Positions 17,730 to 26,271 of a stretch of 64,000 nucleotides of DNA are shown piece after piece. A program made the translations under genes and the position numbers. This DNA comes from Candidatus Enterococcus leclercqii (GTDB taxonomy: Bacteria; Bacillota; Bacilli; Lactobacillales; Enterococcaceae). Every line of letters starts with the position of its first letter. Position 1 is the stretch's first letter. Location of the stretch: NCBI RefSeq assembly GCF_009933135.1, contig NZ_MAEH01000008.1, forward strand, positions 1-64,000, given 5' to 3'. The notes beneath the pieces are model-generated. The model saw nothing but the letters and a program-made list of their open reading frames with translations, was not told the DNA's origin and did not search any database.

Positions 17730-18578
17730 GTGAAACGCAAGAAGCCAAAGAAAATGTTGGATGTACTGATGATTGGACTACTGATTTTCGGCATCGGTCT
17801 CTTCATCTATCCTTTTTGCGGCGAAGTTATTGCTAATTTTGCCGATCAGCAATTGATTAACTATTACCAAAACAAGACCAATCGGGAAAGTGCGCAACAA
17901 ACACAAGAACGTTTGGCAGAGATGCAGGCTGAGAACGAGAAACTAGCCACTGGAGCGAACAACCCCGGCAGTGATCCTTTTGCGACAGCGGAAACCGAGG
18001 AAGCAATCCAGGAGGGCTATTTCGAAAGCCACACAATTGGTATCATTCGAATTCCCAAAATCAATGTTAAGCTGCCGATTTTTGACCGTACCAATGAGTC
18101 CTTTCTCAAACGTGGAAGTTCACTATTAGAAGGCACCTCCTATCCCACCGGCGGCACGAGCACTCATGCGGTAATCTCGGCTCACCGAGGATTACCGGAA
18201 GGAAAACTGTTTACCGACTTGCCGGAGTTGACAGTCGGGGATCAGTTTTACATTGAGATTGGGAATGAAGTGCTGGCTTATGAGGTGGATCAGATCAAGA
18301 CGGTGGAGCCCACCGAGACTAGCGATTTATTGATTGAATCGGGAGCTGACCAAGTGACGCTGATGACCTGCACACCGTATATGATCAACAGTCATCGCTT
18401 GCTGGTGCGCGGCAAACGAATTCCTTACGAAGAAACCATGTCAGAGCAATTGGCAAAAAGCGACCAAAAACGTCTTTACAGCACATTTGGTCTGGCGGCG
18501 ATGATTCTGCTTGTGGTTTTGGTGACGGTGGGGTTTGTGATTAGGCAGTTGCGGCGAAAAACAGCGACTGGCAAATAG
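17730..18578 (+). CDS. srtC: Pilus-specific class C sortase
   Basis: A 282-residue membrane transpeptidase that joins pilin subunits through their LPxTG threonine and the pilin-motif lysine. It has an N-terminal membrane helix (about 11-30), a coiled region, the lid motif D82-P83-F84 typical of class C sortases, catalytic H152 (SAHRGLP), C214 (TLMTC) and R223 (SHRLLVRG), and a C-terminal membrane helix with a basic tail. The start is GTG with a strong AAGGAGG 8 nt upstream. It is the last gene of the pilus operon, 36 bp after the major pilin, and a terminator follows. Confidence 0.93.
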   Translation: MKRKKPKKMLDVLMIGLLIFGIGLFIYPFCGEVIANFADQQLINYYQNKTNRESAQQTQERLAEMQAENEKLATGANNPGSDPFATAETEEAIQEGYFESHTIGIIRIPKINVKLPIFDRTNESFLKRGSSLLEGTSYPTGGTSTHAVISAHRGLPEGKLFTDLPELTVGDQFYIEIGNEVLAYEVDQIKTVEPTETSDLLIESGADQVTLMTCTPYMINSHRLLVRGKRIPYEETMSEQLAKSDQKRLYSTFGLAAMILLVVLVTVGFVIRQLRRKTATGK

Positions 18579-18603
18579 CTGGGCAACAGCTAGGTACGGA
18601 TTG

Positions 18604-18653
18604 AAAACAGTCTGGGAATCGTCATTCAAGGTGACGGTCTCCAGACTGTTTTA
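18604..18653 (+). terminator. Terminator of the pilus operon
   Basis: AAAACAGTCTGG pairs exactly with CCAGACTGTTTT, and the loop holds a second stem, CGTCA/TGACG. It lies 25 bp after srtC. Confidence 0.85.
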
Positions 18654-18749
18654 TTATAAGAAGAAAAACGACAAAAGCTCCGCCAACTCCTGACTGCTTT
18701 TCAAAGAAGTTCCCTTTCTTAGAAAAAAATTAAGAGTCGGGGTCTGCCT

Positions 18750-18777
18750 TTTGTTTGCTGAAAATTAATGATAGAAT
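18750..18777 (+). promoter_or_regulatory. Probable promoter of mreCD
   Basis: TTTGTT (18750-18755), a 16-bp spacer and TAGAAT (18772-18777) preceded by TG one base upstream (extended -10). This is the best promoter in the 500 bp between srtC and mreC and would give a leader of about 370 nt. No gene is seen in that leader. Confidence 0.5.
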
Positions 18778-19086
18778 GGAAACTGCAGTTTAAAGAGAAT
18801 AATCCGTGCTGTGAAAAGGGTTTTCCGAGTATTGAAGAGGCGTCTGCGATAGTTTTTGTCTGCTTCAACACTCACGAAAATAACACCCATTGCACAGGCA
18901 ATCATTTGGCTTTGACAGGTAATCACTAAAAAGTCTGGGCTACTAGGATACAACAGTGGGTAGTGAGCTGCCTTGTTTTTGCTCTATGAGGACTGGGGTA
19001 CATCTGATTGTCAATTGAGCACAAAACCACGGCCAAAAGCACTGGTTAATTGGCTGAAAGCAAGCCTTCATTTTACTTATACCTGT

Positions 19087-19124
19087 CGGGTTTTTCCGGT
19101 TGTCTTTTGCCGGCGGAATACCCG
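19087..19124 (+). promoter_or_regulatory. Hairpin just before the mreC ribosome binding site
   Basis: CGGGTTTTTCCG pairs with CGGAATACCCG around a loop of about 15 nt, ending 16 nt before the AGGAG of mreC. It could limit translation or stabilise the mRNA. There is no T-run, so it is not a standard terminator. Confidence 0.45.
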
Positions 19125-19153
19125 CAAGCACATTCATTATAGGAGTTGTCCCT

Positions 19154-20011
19154 GTGAAAAAATTCAATCCCAATAAAAATATAATTATCGCTTTGGTCAT
19201 CGGTATCTTGGTGGTGACGGCGCTCAGTCTCAGTTTGGCCAAACGCTCTTCCGGCGGCAAGCCCAATATCGTGCAGTCGGTGGTCAATGACAGTGTCGCC
19301 ATTATGGATAAAGTCGTGTCAGCGCCAGTGAAATTCGTAGAAAACGGTATCGACAGTGTGCGGGATCTGCTGGATACTTACAAAGAAAACGAACAGCTAA
19401 AAGCCAAACTGGACGAGTACGACAATGCCGTTTTGCAAAATGCGAACAAAGATCGGGAAATCAAGAATTTGAAAGATGAGCTGGCCCTCAATGAAACACT
19501 TTCCGATTTTGATAAAGTCACGGCGAATGTCATCAGCCGCTCGCCAGATTCTTGGCAGGATATCCTGATTATCGATAAAGGCTCCAAAGACGGGTTGGAA
19601 AACAACATGGCCGTCCTCAGTCAAAAAGGACTGGTGGGCCGAGTTATCGAGGTCAACCTGGCTTCTTCAAAAGTGGAGCTGTTGACTTCTGCCAATCAAA
19701 CCTCCAACCACTTCCCCGTGCGAATTTCTTCCAAAGAAGGGGAATCCTTTGGTCTTTTGAAAAATTACGATGAAAAATTGGGAGCTTTGATCGTGGATCA
19801 GGTCACCGGCACGGCAACGATTAAAGCCGGCGACATCGTACAGACATCCGGTTTGGGGGGCAATTCACCGGCAGATCTGCCAGTCGGGGAAGTCGTGGAA
19901 GCTAAGACCGACAAGTTTGGACTGGATAAGAATGTCTATGTGAAACCTTATGCGCAAATGTATGATCTCTCCGTGGTAACTGTGGTGGCCCGGGCGACAG
20001 GAGGGGAATAG
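19154..20011 (+). CDS. mreC: Rod shape-determining protein MreC
   Basis: A 285-residue membrane-anchored protein that organises peripheral or elongation-type wall synthesis with MreD and the penicillin-binding proteins. It has a short cytoplasmic N-terminus, a membrane helix (about 10-28, IIIALVIGILVVTALSLSL), a coiled coil (about 70-110, with ENEQLKAKLDEY and KDREIKNLKDEL) and the two beta-barrel domains typical of MreC (VTANVISRSPDSW, GLVGRVIEV, PVGEVV). A longer frame starts at 19100, but the GTG at 19154 has AGGAG 8 nt upstream and gives the normal N-terminus. It ends 1 bp before mreD. Confidence 0.93.
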   Translation: MKKFNPNKNIIIALVIGILVVTALSLSLAKRSSGGKPNIVQSVVNDSVAIMDKVVSAPVKFVENGIDSVRDLLDTYKENEQLKAKLDEYDNAVLQNANKDREIKNLKDELALNETLSDFDKVTANVISRSPDSWQDILIIDKGSKDGLENNMAVLSQKGLVGRVIEVNLASSKVELLTSANQTSNHFPVRISSKEGESFGLLKNYDEKLGALIVDQVTGTATIKAGDIVQTSGLGGNSPADLPVGEVVEAKTDKFGLDKNVYVKPYAQMYDLSVVTVVARATGGE

Positions 20012-20012
20012 C

Positions 20013-20522
20013 ATGGCGGAAAAAAACTACCTGCGGCTCTATGGGGCACCGGTTCTTTTTCTATTGATGCTGCTGGATACTCAGATTACGCGCCTGTTTG
20101 ATACCGCTACGCAACACGTTTATCTGGCCAATGCCCACCTCTTTTTGATCGGCTTGATGGTTTGTTGTATGACTCTATCCAAACGTTATATGATGATTAC
20201 TGGTGTGGTGCTAGGGGTTTTATTTGATTGCTATTATATTGGTGCGATTGGTATTTACACAGTGGCGATGCCCTTTGTCATCTGGCTGATGTATTTGTTG
20301 TCCAAGGTGTTGTATCGCAATATTTTTACAATGTTCTTTGGCACCATCATCTTGGTCACCGCCTATGAATTAGTAGTGGTACTGATTCAACAGCTGTTCA
20401 ACCTCACGAATATCAGCATGAACTTTTTCGTGGCTCGCTTTTTGGGGCCGACCCTGCTATTGAATCTCTTGTTGTTCATTTTATTTATCTATCCATTTAA
20501 AAAAATATTTGCTGCCAAATGA
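20013..20522 (+). CDS. mreD: Rod shape-determining protein MreD
   Basis: A 169-residue polytopic membrane protein with about five hydrophobic segments, including LFLIGLMVCCMTLS, YIGAIGIYTVAMPFVIWLMYL, IILVTAYELVVVLI and LLLNLLLFILFIYPFKK. It is the partner of MreC in the cell-elongation complex, starts 1 bp after mreC behind a GGAGGGG ribosome binding site, and is followed by a clear terminator. The call rests on size, topology and position, since MreD sequences are poorly conserved. Confidence 0.88.
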   Translation: MAEKNYLRLYGAPVLFLLMLLDTQITRLFDTATQHVYLANAHLFLIGLMVCCMTLSKRYMMITGVVLGVLFDCYYIGAIGIYTVAMPFVIWLMYLLSKVLYRNIFTMFFGTIILVTAYELVVVLIQQLFNLTNISMNFFVARFLGPTLLLNLLLFILFIYPFKKIFAAK

Positions 20523-20562
20523 TGTGAAAGGCAGCAATTAAAGCAAATTGAAGTAAAGCAAT

Positions 20563-20593
20563 CGCCCTCTTGATTCTGAGGGCGTTTTTTTTA
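20563..20593 (+). terminator. Terminator of mreCD
   Basis: CGCCCTC pairs with GAGGGCG around an 8-nt loop, followed by eight T residues. Confidence 0.88.
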
Positions 20594-20649
20594 TGGAATT
20601 GTTGTCCTTTCGCACCATTATTTAAGCGCACAATATTTGAAACACTTCT

Positions 20650-20692
20650 GTAACAGTTCCCTTACAAGACTGACATATCATTATGGTACAAT
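20650..20692 (+). promoter_or_regulatory. Promoter of the sagA-like gene with a possible WalR box
   Basis: An extended -10 (TG-G-TACAAT, hexamer at 20687-20692) lies 19 bp after TTACAA (20662-20667). Read on the minus strand, 20666-20650 is TGTAAG-GGAAC-TGTTAC, one mismatch from the WalR consensus (TGTWAH, 5 bp, TGTWAH), and overlaps the -35. WalRK controls peptidoglycan hydrolases in Firmicutes, so control by WalR is plausible but not shown. Confidence 0.45.
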
Positions 20693-20784
20693 TCTATTTG
20701 TTAAAAAAGCTTTAAGCACTGGCTGTTTGAAGTGTCACAGACGAAGAAGTCATTCGTACTATAAGCCATTCGGAGGAGAACAAC

Positions 20785-22188
20785 GTGAAGAAACGTGGAT
20801 TATCAGCACTGTTGGTATGTTCATTGTTATTAACTGCAGTCGCTGCACCGACAGTCGCCGCAGCGGACGAGTTCGATAACCAAATCAAACAACAAGATCA
20901 AAAAATCAGCAGCTTGAAGGGTCAGCAGGCTGACGCACAAGCGCAAATCGATAGCCTGGAAGGCGAAGTTTCCACCATCACAGAAAAAGCGAACAAGCTC
21001 GTGAAGGAACAGGAAAAACTCGTTAAAGAGCAGGAAAAATTGCAAAAAGAAATTATTGACTTGGAAAAACGAATTGCCAAGCGGGAAGAAAAAATTCAAA
21101 ACCAAGCCCGTGACGTACAAGTTAACGGTAACAATACTTCTTATTTGTCAGCTGTGTTAAATGCGGAATCAATCTCAGATGCGATTGGTAAAGTAACAGC
21201 CATGACGACCATCGTCAATGCCAACAACGAATTGGTCACTCAACAAAAAGAAGATAAAAAAGCGGTTGAGGACAAAACAGCCGATAACGCTAAGAAACAA
21301 AAACAACTGAATGAAAACCAAGCTGAACTGGAAAAACAGAAATCAGTTATCACTGAAAAACAAGCAGACCTGAACTTGATGAAAGCAGACTTAGCTTTGG
21401 AACAAAACCAAGCGGAAAACAAAAAAGCAGGTTTGGTACAAGCCAAAGAAGCTGCCGAAGCTGAAAAAGCACGTATCGCCGAAGAAAAACGCTTGGCAGA
21501 AGTTGCTCAGCGACAAGCGACAGAACGGGCTGCACAGCAACAAAGAGAACAACAACAAGCTGTTGAATCCGGCAACACACCAACTGCCGAAACAACGGCA
21601 CCGTCTTCAGAGTCAGAAACAACGCCATCAACAACCCCAAGCAACACAGGTAACGACAATGGCGGCAATGCTGGTAATACTGGCAATAACAATGGTGGCA
21701 ATACTGGTGGGAGCACCGGCGGCAGCACGGAAACACCCGCGCCAACCCCTACCCCAGAACCAACACCAACTCCTGAACCTACGCCGACACCAACACCTGA
21801 ACAGCCAAGTACTGGCGGTTCTACCGGCAGCAGTACAGCTGGTGATTTGATTGCCACTGCGAAGAAGTATATCGGTGTTCCTTATGAATGGGGCGGATCT
21901 GACCCAAGTGGATTTGACTGTTCCGGTTTTACTTCTTATGTTTACCGGGAAGCTTACGGTCGAGAAATCGGTCGCACAACTACGCAACAAGAAGGTAATG
22001 GTTCAATCATCAGCACCTCTCAAGCCAAAGCTGGCGACTTGCTGTTTAGAGGAACTCCAGGATCTTCTTATCACGTTGCTATTGCCTTGGGTGGCGGCAT
22101 GTTCATCCATGCGCCAAGTCCTGGTGGCTCAGTTCGGATCCAAGCTGAATCTGTTTGGTACTCATTCGACTTTGCTGTATCAATGTAA
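20785..22188 (+). CDS. sagA: Secreted NlpC/P60 peptidoglycan hydrolase, SagA-like
   Basis: A 467-residue secreted endopeptidase expected to cut peptide stems of peptidoglycan and help daughter cells separate. The signal peptide is cleaved near AAA (residue 27). A long coiled coil (about 30-260) resembles the N domain of SagA/PcsB proteins. A low-complexity linker of Asn/Gly and Pro/Thr/Glu repeats (about 262-355) leads to the C-terminal NlpC/P60 domain with C379 (FDCSGF), H430 and H442 as the expected catalytic set. Its position right after mreC-mreD is the same as for E. faecium sagA. It has its own promoter and a strong GGAGG site, and a terminator follows. Confidence 0.92.
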   Translation: MKKRGLSALLVCSLLLTAVAAPTVAAADEFDNQIKQQDQKISSLKGQQADAQAQIDSLEGEVSTITEKANKLVKEQEKLVKEQEKLQKEIIDLEKRIAKREEKIQNQARDVQVNGNNTSYLSAVLNAESISDAIGKVTAMTTIVNANNELVTQQKEDKKAVEDKTADNAKKQKQLNENQAELEKQKSVITEKQADLNLMKADLALEQNQAENKKAGLVQAKEAAEAEKARIAEEKRLAEVAQRQATERAAQQQREQQQAVESGNTPTAETTAPSSESETTPSTTPSNTGNDNGGNAGNTGNNNGGNTGGSTGGSTETPAPTPTPEPTPTPEPTPTPTPEQPSTGGSTGSSTAGDLIATAKKYIGVPYEWGGSDPSGFDCSGFTSYVYREAYGREIGRTTTQQEGNGSIISTSQAKAGDLLFRGTPGSSYHVAIALGGGMFIHAPSPGGSVRIQAESVWYSFDFAVSM

Positions 22189-22207
22189 ACATAGACCCTG
22201 ATGTTTG

Positions 22208-22234
22208 AGCCGACGAGAAATCGTCGGCTTTTTT
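22208..22234 (+). terminator. Terminator of the sagA-like gene
   Basis: AGCCGACGA-GAAA-TCGTCGGCT followed by five T residues: a 9-bp perfect stem with a GNRA-type tetraloop. Confidence 0.92.
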
Positions 22235-22319
22235 AAATTCTTCATGATGAAATGGGCATCGCTAAGTTGGCTTGCAATAAGGGCGAGCAACGTATTAAAA
22301 TTATCAGTGTAAGTAACTG

Positions 22320-22368
22320 AAAGCCCCCACAGCAATGACCGCTCTTGGTCGTAAGCTGTGGGGGCTTT
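22320..22368. terminator. Strong hairpin between convergent genes
   Basis: AAAGCCCCCACAGC pairs with GCTGTGGGGGCTTT (14 bp), and the loop carries GACC/GGTC. It lies between the sagA-like gene and the convergent regulator gene. The flanking T-runs are short on both strands, so it may be a second terminator or the core of a small RNA. The 350 bp between it and the regulator stop hold no supported gene. Confidence 0.5.
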
Positions 22369-22714
22369 GATTTATGGTCTGTGCATCTCTCGGTACCAAT
22401 GGAGGAATCGTAACGGCAGAGGTGGTGCTATATTTACCACCGAAAACAGGTACAACAGCGACGGTACGAGGAAGTAACAAAATGAAAAGTTTTTTTATCT
22501 TTTACAGGTCCGATAGTTATAAGAAAAAGGGGCCGCTGTTTCTCGCAATAGCAACGGGGCAGAGATTACTAAAGGAAGACGCTCACTACAGACCCCACTG
22601 CCCTTATGGAAAATGATGATTTGCTGGCTCCAGTAAAATTTCGAAAAGTAGTCGTCCGGTTTCTTTATAAATATGGTGAATTAAGAAGCTTTGATTCTGA
22701 AACCGTTACTCTGT

Positions 22715-23515
22715 TTAGGACAGGTTGCGTTTTTGCTCGATGTTTGCAGCGGGCTTACTGGTGGTCAAAATATTATGAAAAGGTCCGGTCAAACTGTATC
22801 CTTTGCCGCGAATCGTGCGAATTGTGTCATCTCGATACCCTAGTTCGTGAAACTTTTTCTTCATCCGGCAAATCAAAATTGAAATTTGAGCCAGTTTGTG
22901 TTCGACAGGGGTGCCGGGCCAAAGCAGTTGACAGATCTCACCTTGAGATACAGGTTGTGTCTGGCGCTGTTGCATGACATCGAGGATTCGTCGCTCTTGA
23001 GCAGTTAACACAAAACCCAAGCCGACAGTATCAAAGGAGGGCTCATTGCTAGCTGGCTGAGCTGGTCTTGAAGCAGGAATCACGTCTTTGTGTAGGATTA
23101 TCTGTGCCGAACTTTTGCGTTCCGAGGTTTTTTTGGGGGGAAACTCATTGTTCAGCTCCGGCACCAATTTTTCGCGATAATCAACCAGTGTGTCTTCAGG
23201 AGTGAACCAAGCTGTGATTCCTTGCTGGCGCCAGTAAGCTTCTTGCTCAGGAGTGGGCAGCTGACGGTCCTTTCTAATGACATCGAGGTAGTAATTCTGT
23301 AAAATTGGCAAAACGTGGCTAACTTCAATTTCGGATAAGCTTTCGCTGAGAATAACTGTCTGAAAATAGCTCATTACTTCTCGCACGTTTAAATGACAGC
23401 GTAGTAATTCTAATAGGCTAGATGAGCAAAAGACTTCGTAGTCTAGTGCCTGCAGGTCTTGTTGCATCTTTTGGTCTGCCAGACAATTTTTGGTTAAAAT
23501 GAGTATTTGTTTCAT
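22715..23515 (-). CDS. Orphan winged-helix regulator with degenerate receiver
   Basis: A 266-residue protein. The N-terminal about 115 residues resemble a receiver domain (MKQILILTKNCLADQ at the start, then FQTVILSESLSEIE), but the position where the phosphorylated Asp should follow the third strand is Ser or Glu. A Lys/Ser-rich linker leads to a C-terminal OmpR-type winged helix (about 170-250: FVLTAQERRILDVM, VSQGEICQLLWPG, IRTIRGKGYSLTG). No histidine kinase gene is adjacent. It probably binds DNA without phosphorylation control, like other atypical response regulators. The ATG at 23515 has a perfect AAGGAGG 6 nt upstream. The target genes are unknown. Confidence 0.8.
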   Translation of the reverse strand: MKQILILTKNCLADQKMQQDLQALDYEVFCSSSLLELLRCHLNVREVMSYFQTVILSESLSEIEVSHVLPILQNYYLDVIRKDRQLPTPEQEAYWRQQGITAWFTPEDTLVDYREKLVPELNNEFPPKKTSERKSSAQIILHKDVIPASRPAQPASNEPSFDTVGLGFVLTAQERRILDVMQQRQTQPVSQGEICQLLWPGTPVEHKLAQISILICRMKKKFHELGYRDDTIRTIRGKGYSLTGPFHNILTTSKPAANIEQKRNLS

Positions 23516-24205
23516 GGTGAACCTCCTTGTAGTATTGGCTTCGACGAGTCTGCTAGTCAACGCTTGAGGATAAGAACAGCTGCGGCGGCTAATGAAAAGG
23601 GCGCAGCCTGTTTGCTCGGTAAGCGGAAGATTTACGACTCGGATATCTTTGCAGAAGTCTGTTTAAATAACGATGTAATTTTAACTTGGCGTTATTATAG
23701 AAAGTTACTTCAGCATTAGTTATCAAGATTAGTTTTCGATAAGAAGTATAAAATTAAACTCTTTATCACGACTTTATTATACAAAATTTTAAGAACACAT
23801 GCTATTTTCATTTAACCTGCCTGTTTTTTTAAGACGCTCTGTTTTTAAATGCTTAAATACCCCGTTCTAGTAAGGTTATCGAGAAGTTTATTTAATAACA
23901 TAAAAAAGTTTATCTCACTAATGGCAATAAATTGAGAGATTTTGAAACAAGAAAATAACTAAAGTTACGTATATATAAAGGTTTTTCTGAAGGAAATTTA
24001 TCTTTTTAAATACCGTGTTTTTTATTGGCTACCTGGAATCAGCTGTTTCTTAAAAAATACCGATGAAAAAAATGTAAAAATGAGAATTTGTGTAATGTTT
24101 ATCCATTACGTCGCTTAGAAGGCGGGTTGTTCAGTTTAATAACTATAGTTACATCGCGTCGGTCCACTTTTAGGCAGAGAATTTCACCTATTTAAACAGA
24201 CAAAT
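23516..24205. other. AT-rich intergenic region without a supported gene
   Basis: About 690 bp upstream of the winged-helix regulator and beyond the end of the oligopeptidase gene. It is strongly AT-rich, with imperfect repeats of TTAAATACC (near 23853 and 24007) but no ORF with a ribosome binding site. It should contain the regulator promoter. Nothing else can be supported. Confidence 0.4.
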
Positions 24206-24247
24206 AGCCCCTGCAAAACAGATTTGAACTGTTGTTTTGCAGGGGCT
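24206..24247 (-). terminator. Terminator of the oligopeptidase gene
   Basis: AGCCCCTGCAAAACA pairs with TGTTGTTTTGCAGGGGCT (with a small bulge). On the minus strand it is followed by ATTTGTCTGTTT. It lies 33 bp after the stop codon at 24280. Confidence 0.75.
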
Positions 24248-24279
24248 TTGTGGGCTGCCTATCATTGAAAAAGTTGTGC

Positions 24280-26091
24280 TTATTTTGACAGATAGTCTTC
24301 ACTCAATTGCAGGAATTCGGCAATGTCGGTTTTCAAAATGTCGATACCTGCCTGCCAGAAGTCTGGCTTGGTCAAATCGGCATCTAAATGTTTTGCTGCC
24401 AATTCTTCGGTGGTCATTGCGGCAGTATCCCGCAAAAGAGCAATGTATTTGTCTTCAAAACCGGTACCTTCTGCTTGTGCTTTGGCATAGATTCCCAAGC
24501 TGAAGAGGTAGCCAAAGGTGTATGGGAAGTTGTAGAAAGGTACTTCATCAATAAAGAAATGCAGTTTTGCTGACCAGAAATGTGGGTGCCAGTTGCCTAA
24601 ACTGTCACAGTAGGCTTCTTTTTGAGCGGCCAACATTTTTTCAGTAATCTCAGCAGCAGACACTAGACCCGCTTGCCGAGAGTGATAGAAGTCTGTTTCA
24701 AAGATAAAGCGGGCGTGGATGTTCATAAACATGGCAATAGCGTTTTGCATTTTGATGTCCAACAAGTTGAGTTTTTCTTCAGGGGTCGCTGCCCCTTTCA
24801 AGTTGGCATCTGCTACGATCAGTTCGGCAAATGTGCTGGCAGTTTCTGCGACATTCATGGCATATTCTTGGTTCATAGCTGGTAGATCCCACATGACTGA
24901 GCTGTGAAAGGCGTGTCCAAGTTCGTGGGCGAGTGTTGCGACTTCACCGACAGCATTGCCGTAAGTCATGAAGATGCGAGATTCCCGAGTTTCTGGCAGC
25001 GCTGCGCAATAGCCTCCCGGACGTTTGCCGGGGCGATCTTCGGCTTCAATCCAGTTCTTTTCAAATGCAGACTGGGCAAAATCCGCCATCTTAGGACTAA
25101 ATTGGTTGAAATGTTGGATGATAAAGGCAGCGGCTTCGTCAAAAGTGAAGGTGCGTTCTTTGAAATCGCCGACGATTACCGGCGCGTCTTGGTCTTGCCA
25201 GTCCAATTTTTCCTTGCCCATCAAGGCAGCTTTACGGTTTAAAAAGTCGACAAAAGGTTGCTTGTTGTCGCTGATAGCCTGCCACATGGCATCAAGAGTG
25301 GCTTTTTGCAAACGATTGTACTCTAAAGGCTGTTTCATAAAATCATCGACGCCGTGCAGTTTGTAGTTGGTCAGCCGGAAGCCGTCCAAGTGATTTAAGG
25401 TATCGGCGAACAAATCTGCTGGTTGACTCCAAGCTGATTCCCACTTAGCAAAGAGGTCGGCCCGGACAGTGGGATCGGGATCCCCCATCATTTTGTTGAA
25501 GGCCTGACCGGCAGAAAGCTCCACAGTGGTACCGTCTGCTTGAGTAAAGGGAATTGTAATGGTAGATACCAGCGTAGCGTAATGTTCTGACCAGGCGCTT
25601 TGACCATCAATCGCCAAGTGACTGATGATGTTTTCTTGTTCTTCGGGCAGAGATTCACTGCCGTTGCGCCGCTCTTCGTTAAGGCGGAAAGCCACGGGAG
25701 CAAGGCGAGGGTCAGCCAGCAAGGCTTGCCAGCGGTCAGCAGCGCAGGCGGAAAATTTCAGGGTCAGTGGCACAGTCGCTGCTTGGTAAAGAGGATAGAA
25801 TTGGGCCAATTGTCCGGCTAATACTTTGGCTTTGGCATCATTGACGTTTTGACTGAGCAAGGCTTCTACAAAGGTGCCGCACTGGCTCAAACCGTTACCT
25901 GCTATAGTCATTTCTGCTAAAATATCTGCCAACTGATCGGCAGCATTTTCTGCTGTGAGATCCACTTTTTTAATCATGAGGGTCAGTGTTTCAATCTGTG
26001 TTTTTAGCTGATTCAGGCGTTCTTGAAATTGTGGCGAATCACTGCCGCCAGGGAAGATACTGTCCAGATCCCAATTAAGTGAGTAGTTCAT
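24280..26091 (-). CDS. M3-family oligoendopeptidase (PepF-like)
   Basis: A 603-residue cytosolic zinc metallopeptidase that should cut short peptides. The zinc motif HELGH has H389, E390 and H393, with the third ligand Glu in the downstream NVAETASTFAELI segment. The RIFMTYGNAVGEVATLAHELGH surroundings (about 371-393) and the C-terminal PFYNFPYTFGYLFSLGIY are typical of PepF/M3B enzymes. The ATG at 26091 has GAGGAA about 8 nt upstream; a GTG frame extends to 26121 without such a site. A strong inverted repeat lies in its leader. It stands alone, with terminators around it. Which peptides it cuts is not visible from sequence. Confidence 0.92.
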   Translation of the reverse strand: MNYSLNWDLDSIFPGGSDSPQFQERLNQLKTQIETLTLMIKKVDLTAENAADQLADILAEMTIAGNGLSQCGTFVEALLSQNVNDAKAKVLAGQLAQFYPLYQAATVPLTLKFSACAADRWQALLADPRLAPVAFRLNEERRNGSESLPEEQENIISHLAIDGQSAWSEHYATLVSTITIPFTQADGTTVELSAGQAFNKMMGDPDPTVRADLFAKWESAWSQPADLFADTLNHLDGFRLTNYKLHGVDDFMKQPLEYNRLQKATLDAMWQAISDNKQPFVDFLNRKAALMGKEKLDWQDQDAPVIVGDFKERTFTFDEAAAFIIQHFNQFSPKMADFAQSAFEKNWIEAEDRPGKRPGGYCAALPETRESRIFMTYGNAVGEVATLAHELGHAFHSSVMWDLPAMNQEYAMNVAETASTFAELIVADANLKGAATPEEKLNLLDIKMQNAIAMFMNIHARFIFETDFYHSRQAGLVSAAEITEKMLAAQKEAYCDSLGNWHPHFWSAKLHFFIDEVPFYNFPYTFGYLFSLGIYAKAQAEGTGFEDKYIALLRDTAAMTTEELAAKHLDADLTKPDFWQAGIDILKTDIAEFLQLSEDYLSK

Positions 26092-26124
26092 GAAGGATTC
26101 CTCGTTTCTGATTTTTGTCACGCA

Positions 26125-26154
26125 GCAAGAGCCCTACTATGAGAGGGCTCTTGC
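26125..26154 (-). promoter_or_regulatory. 11-bp hairpin in the oligopeptidase leader
   Basis: GCAAGAGCCCT, an 8-base loop and AGGGCTCTTGC form a perfect 11-bp stem 34-63 nt upstream of the ATG. No T-run follows on either strand, so it is more likely an operator or a leader RNA structure than a terminator. Confidence 0.5.
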
Positions 26155-26227
26155 AACGATTTTACGAATATTCTGACGTCCATAGTATAGCATAATCCGC
26201 CGCAACTGCCGTCTTTGAAGACAAACG

Positions 26228-26236
26228 TGGTAGAAT
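26228..26236 (+). promoter_or_regulatory. Possible extended -10 of the mrr-like gene
   Basis: TGGTAGAAT (TG-N-TAGAAT) lies 36 bp before the mrr-like start. No good -35 is present. Confidence 0.35.
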
Positions 26237-26271
26237 GTAGGAAATATAGATGAGATTTTGGAGGCGAAGAC

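Noticed and set aside
21350-21990. Several overlapping open frames opposite and within the sagA-like linker
   Set aside because: They are a by-product of the Asn/Gly and Pro/Thr/Glu repeat codons in the linker.
22374-22616. 80-codon plus-strand frame
   Set aside because: No ribosome binding site, no recognisable protein features, and it begins inside the flank of a hairpin.
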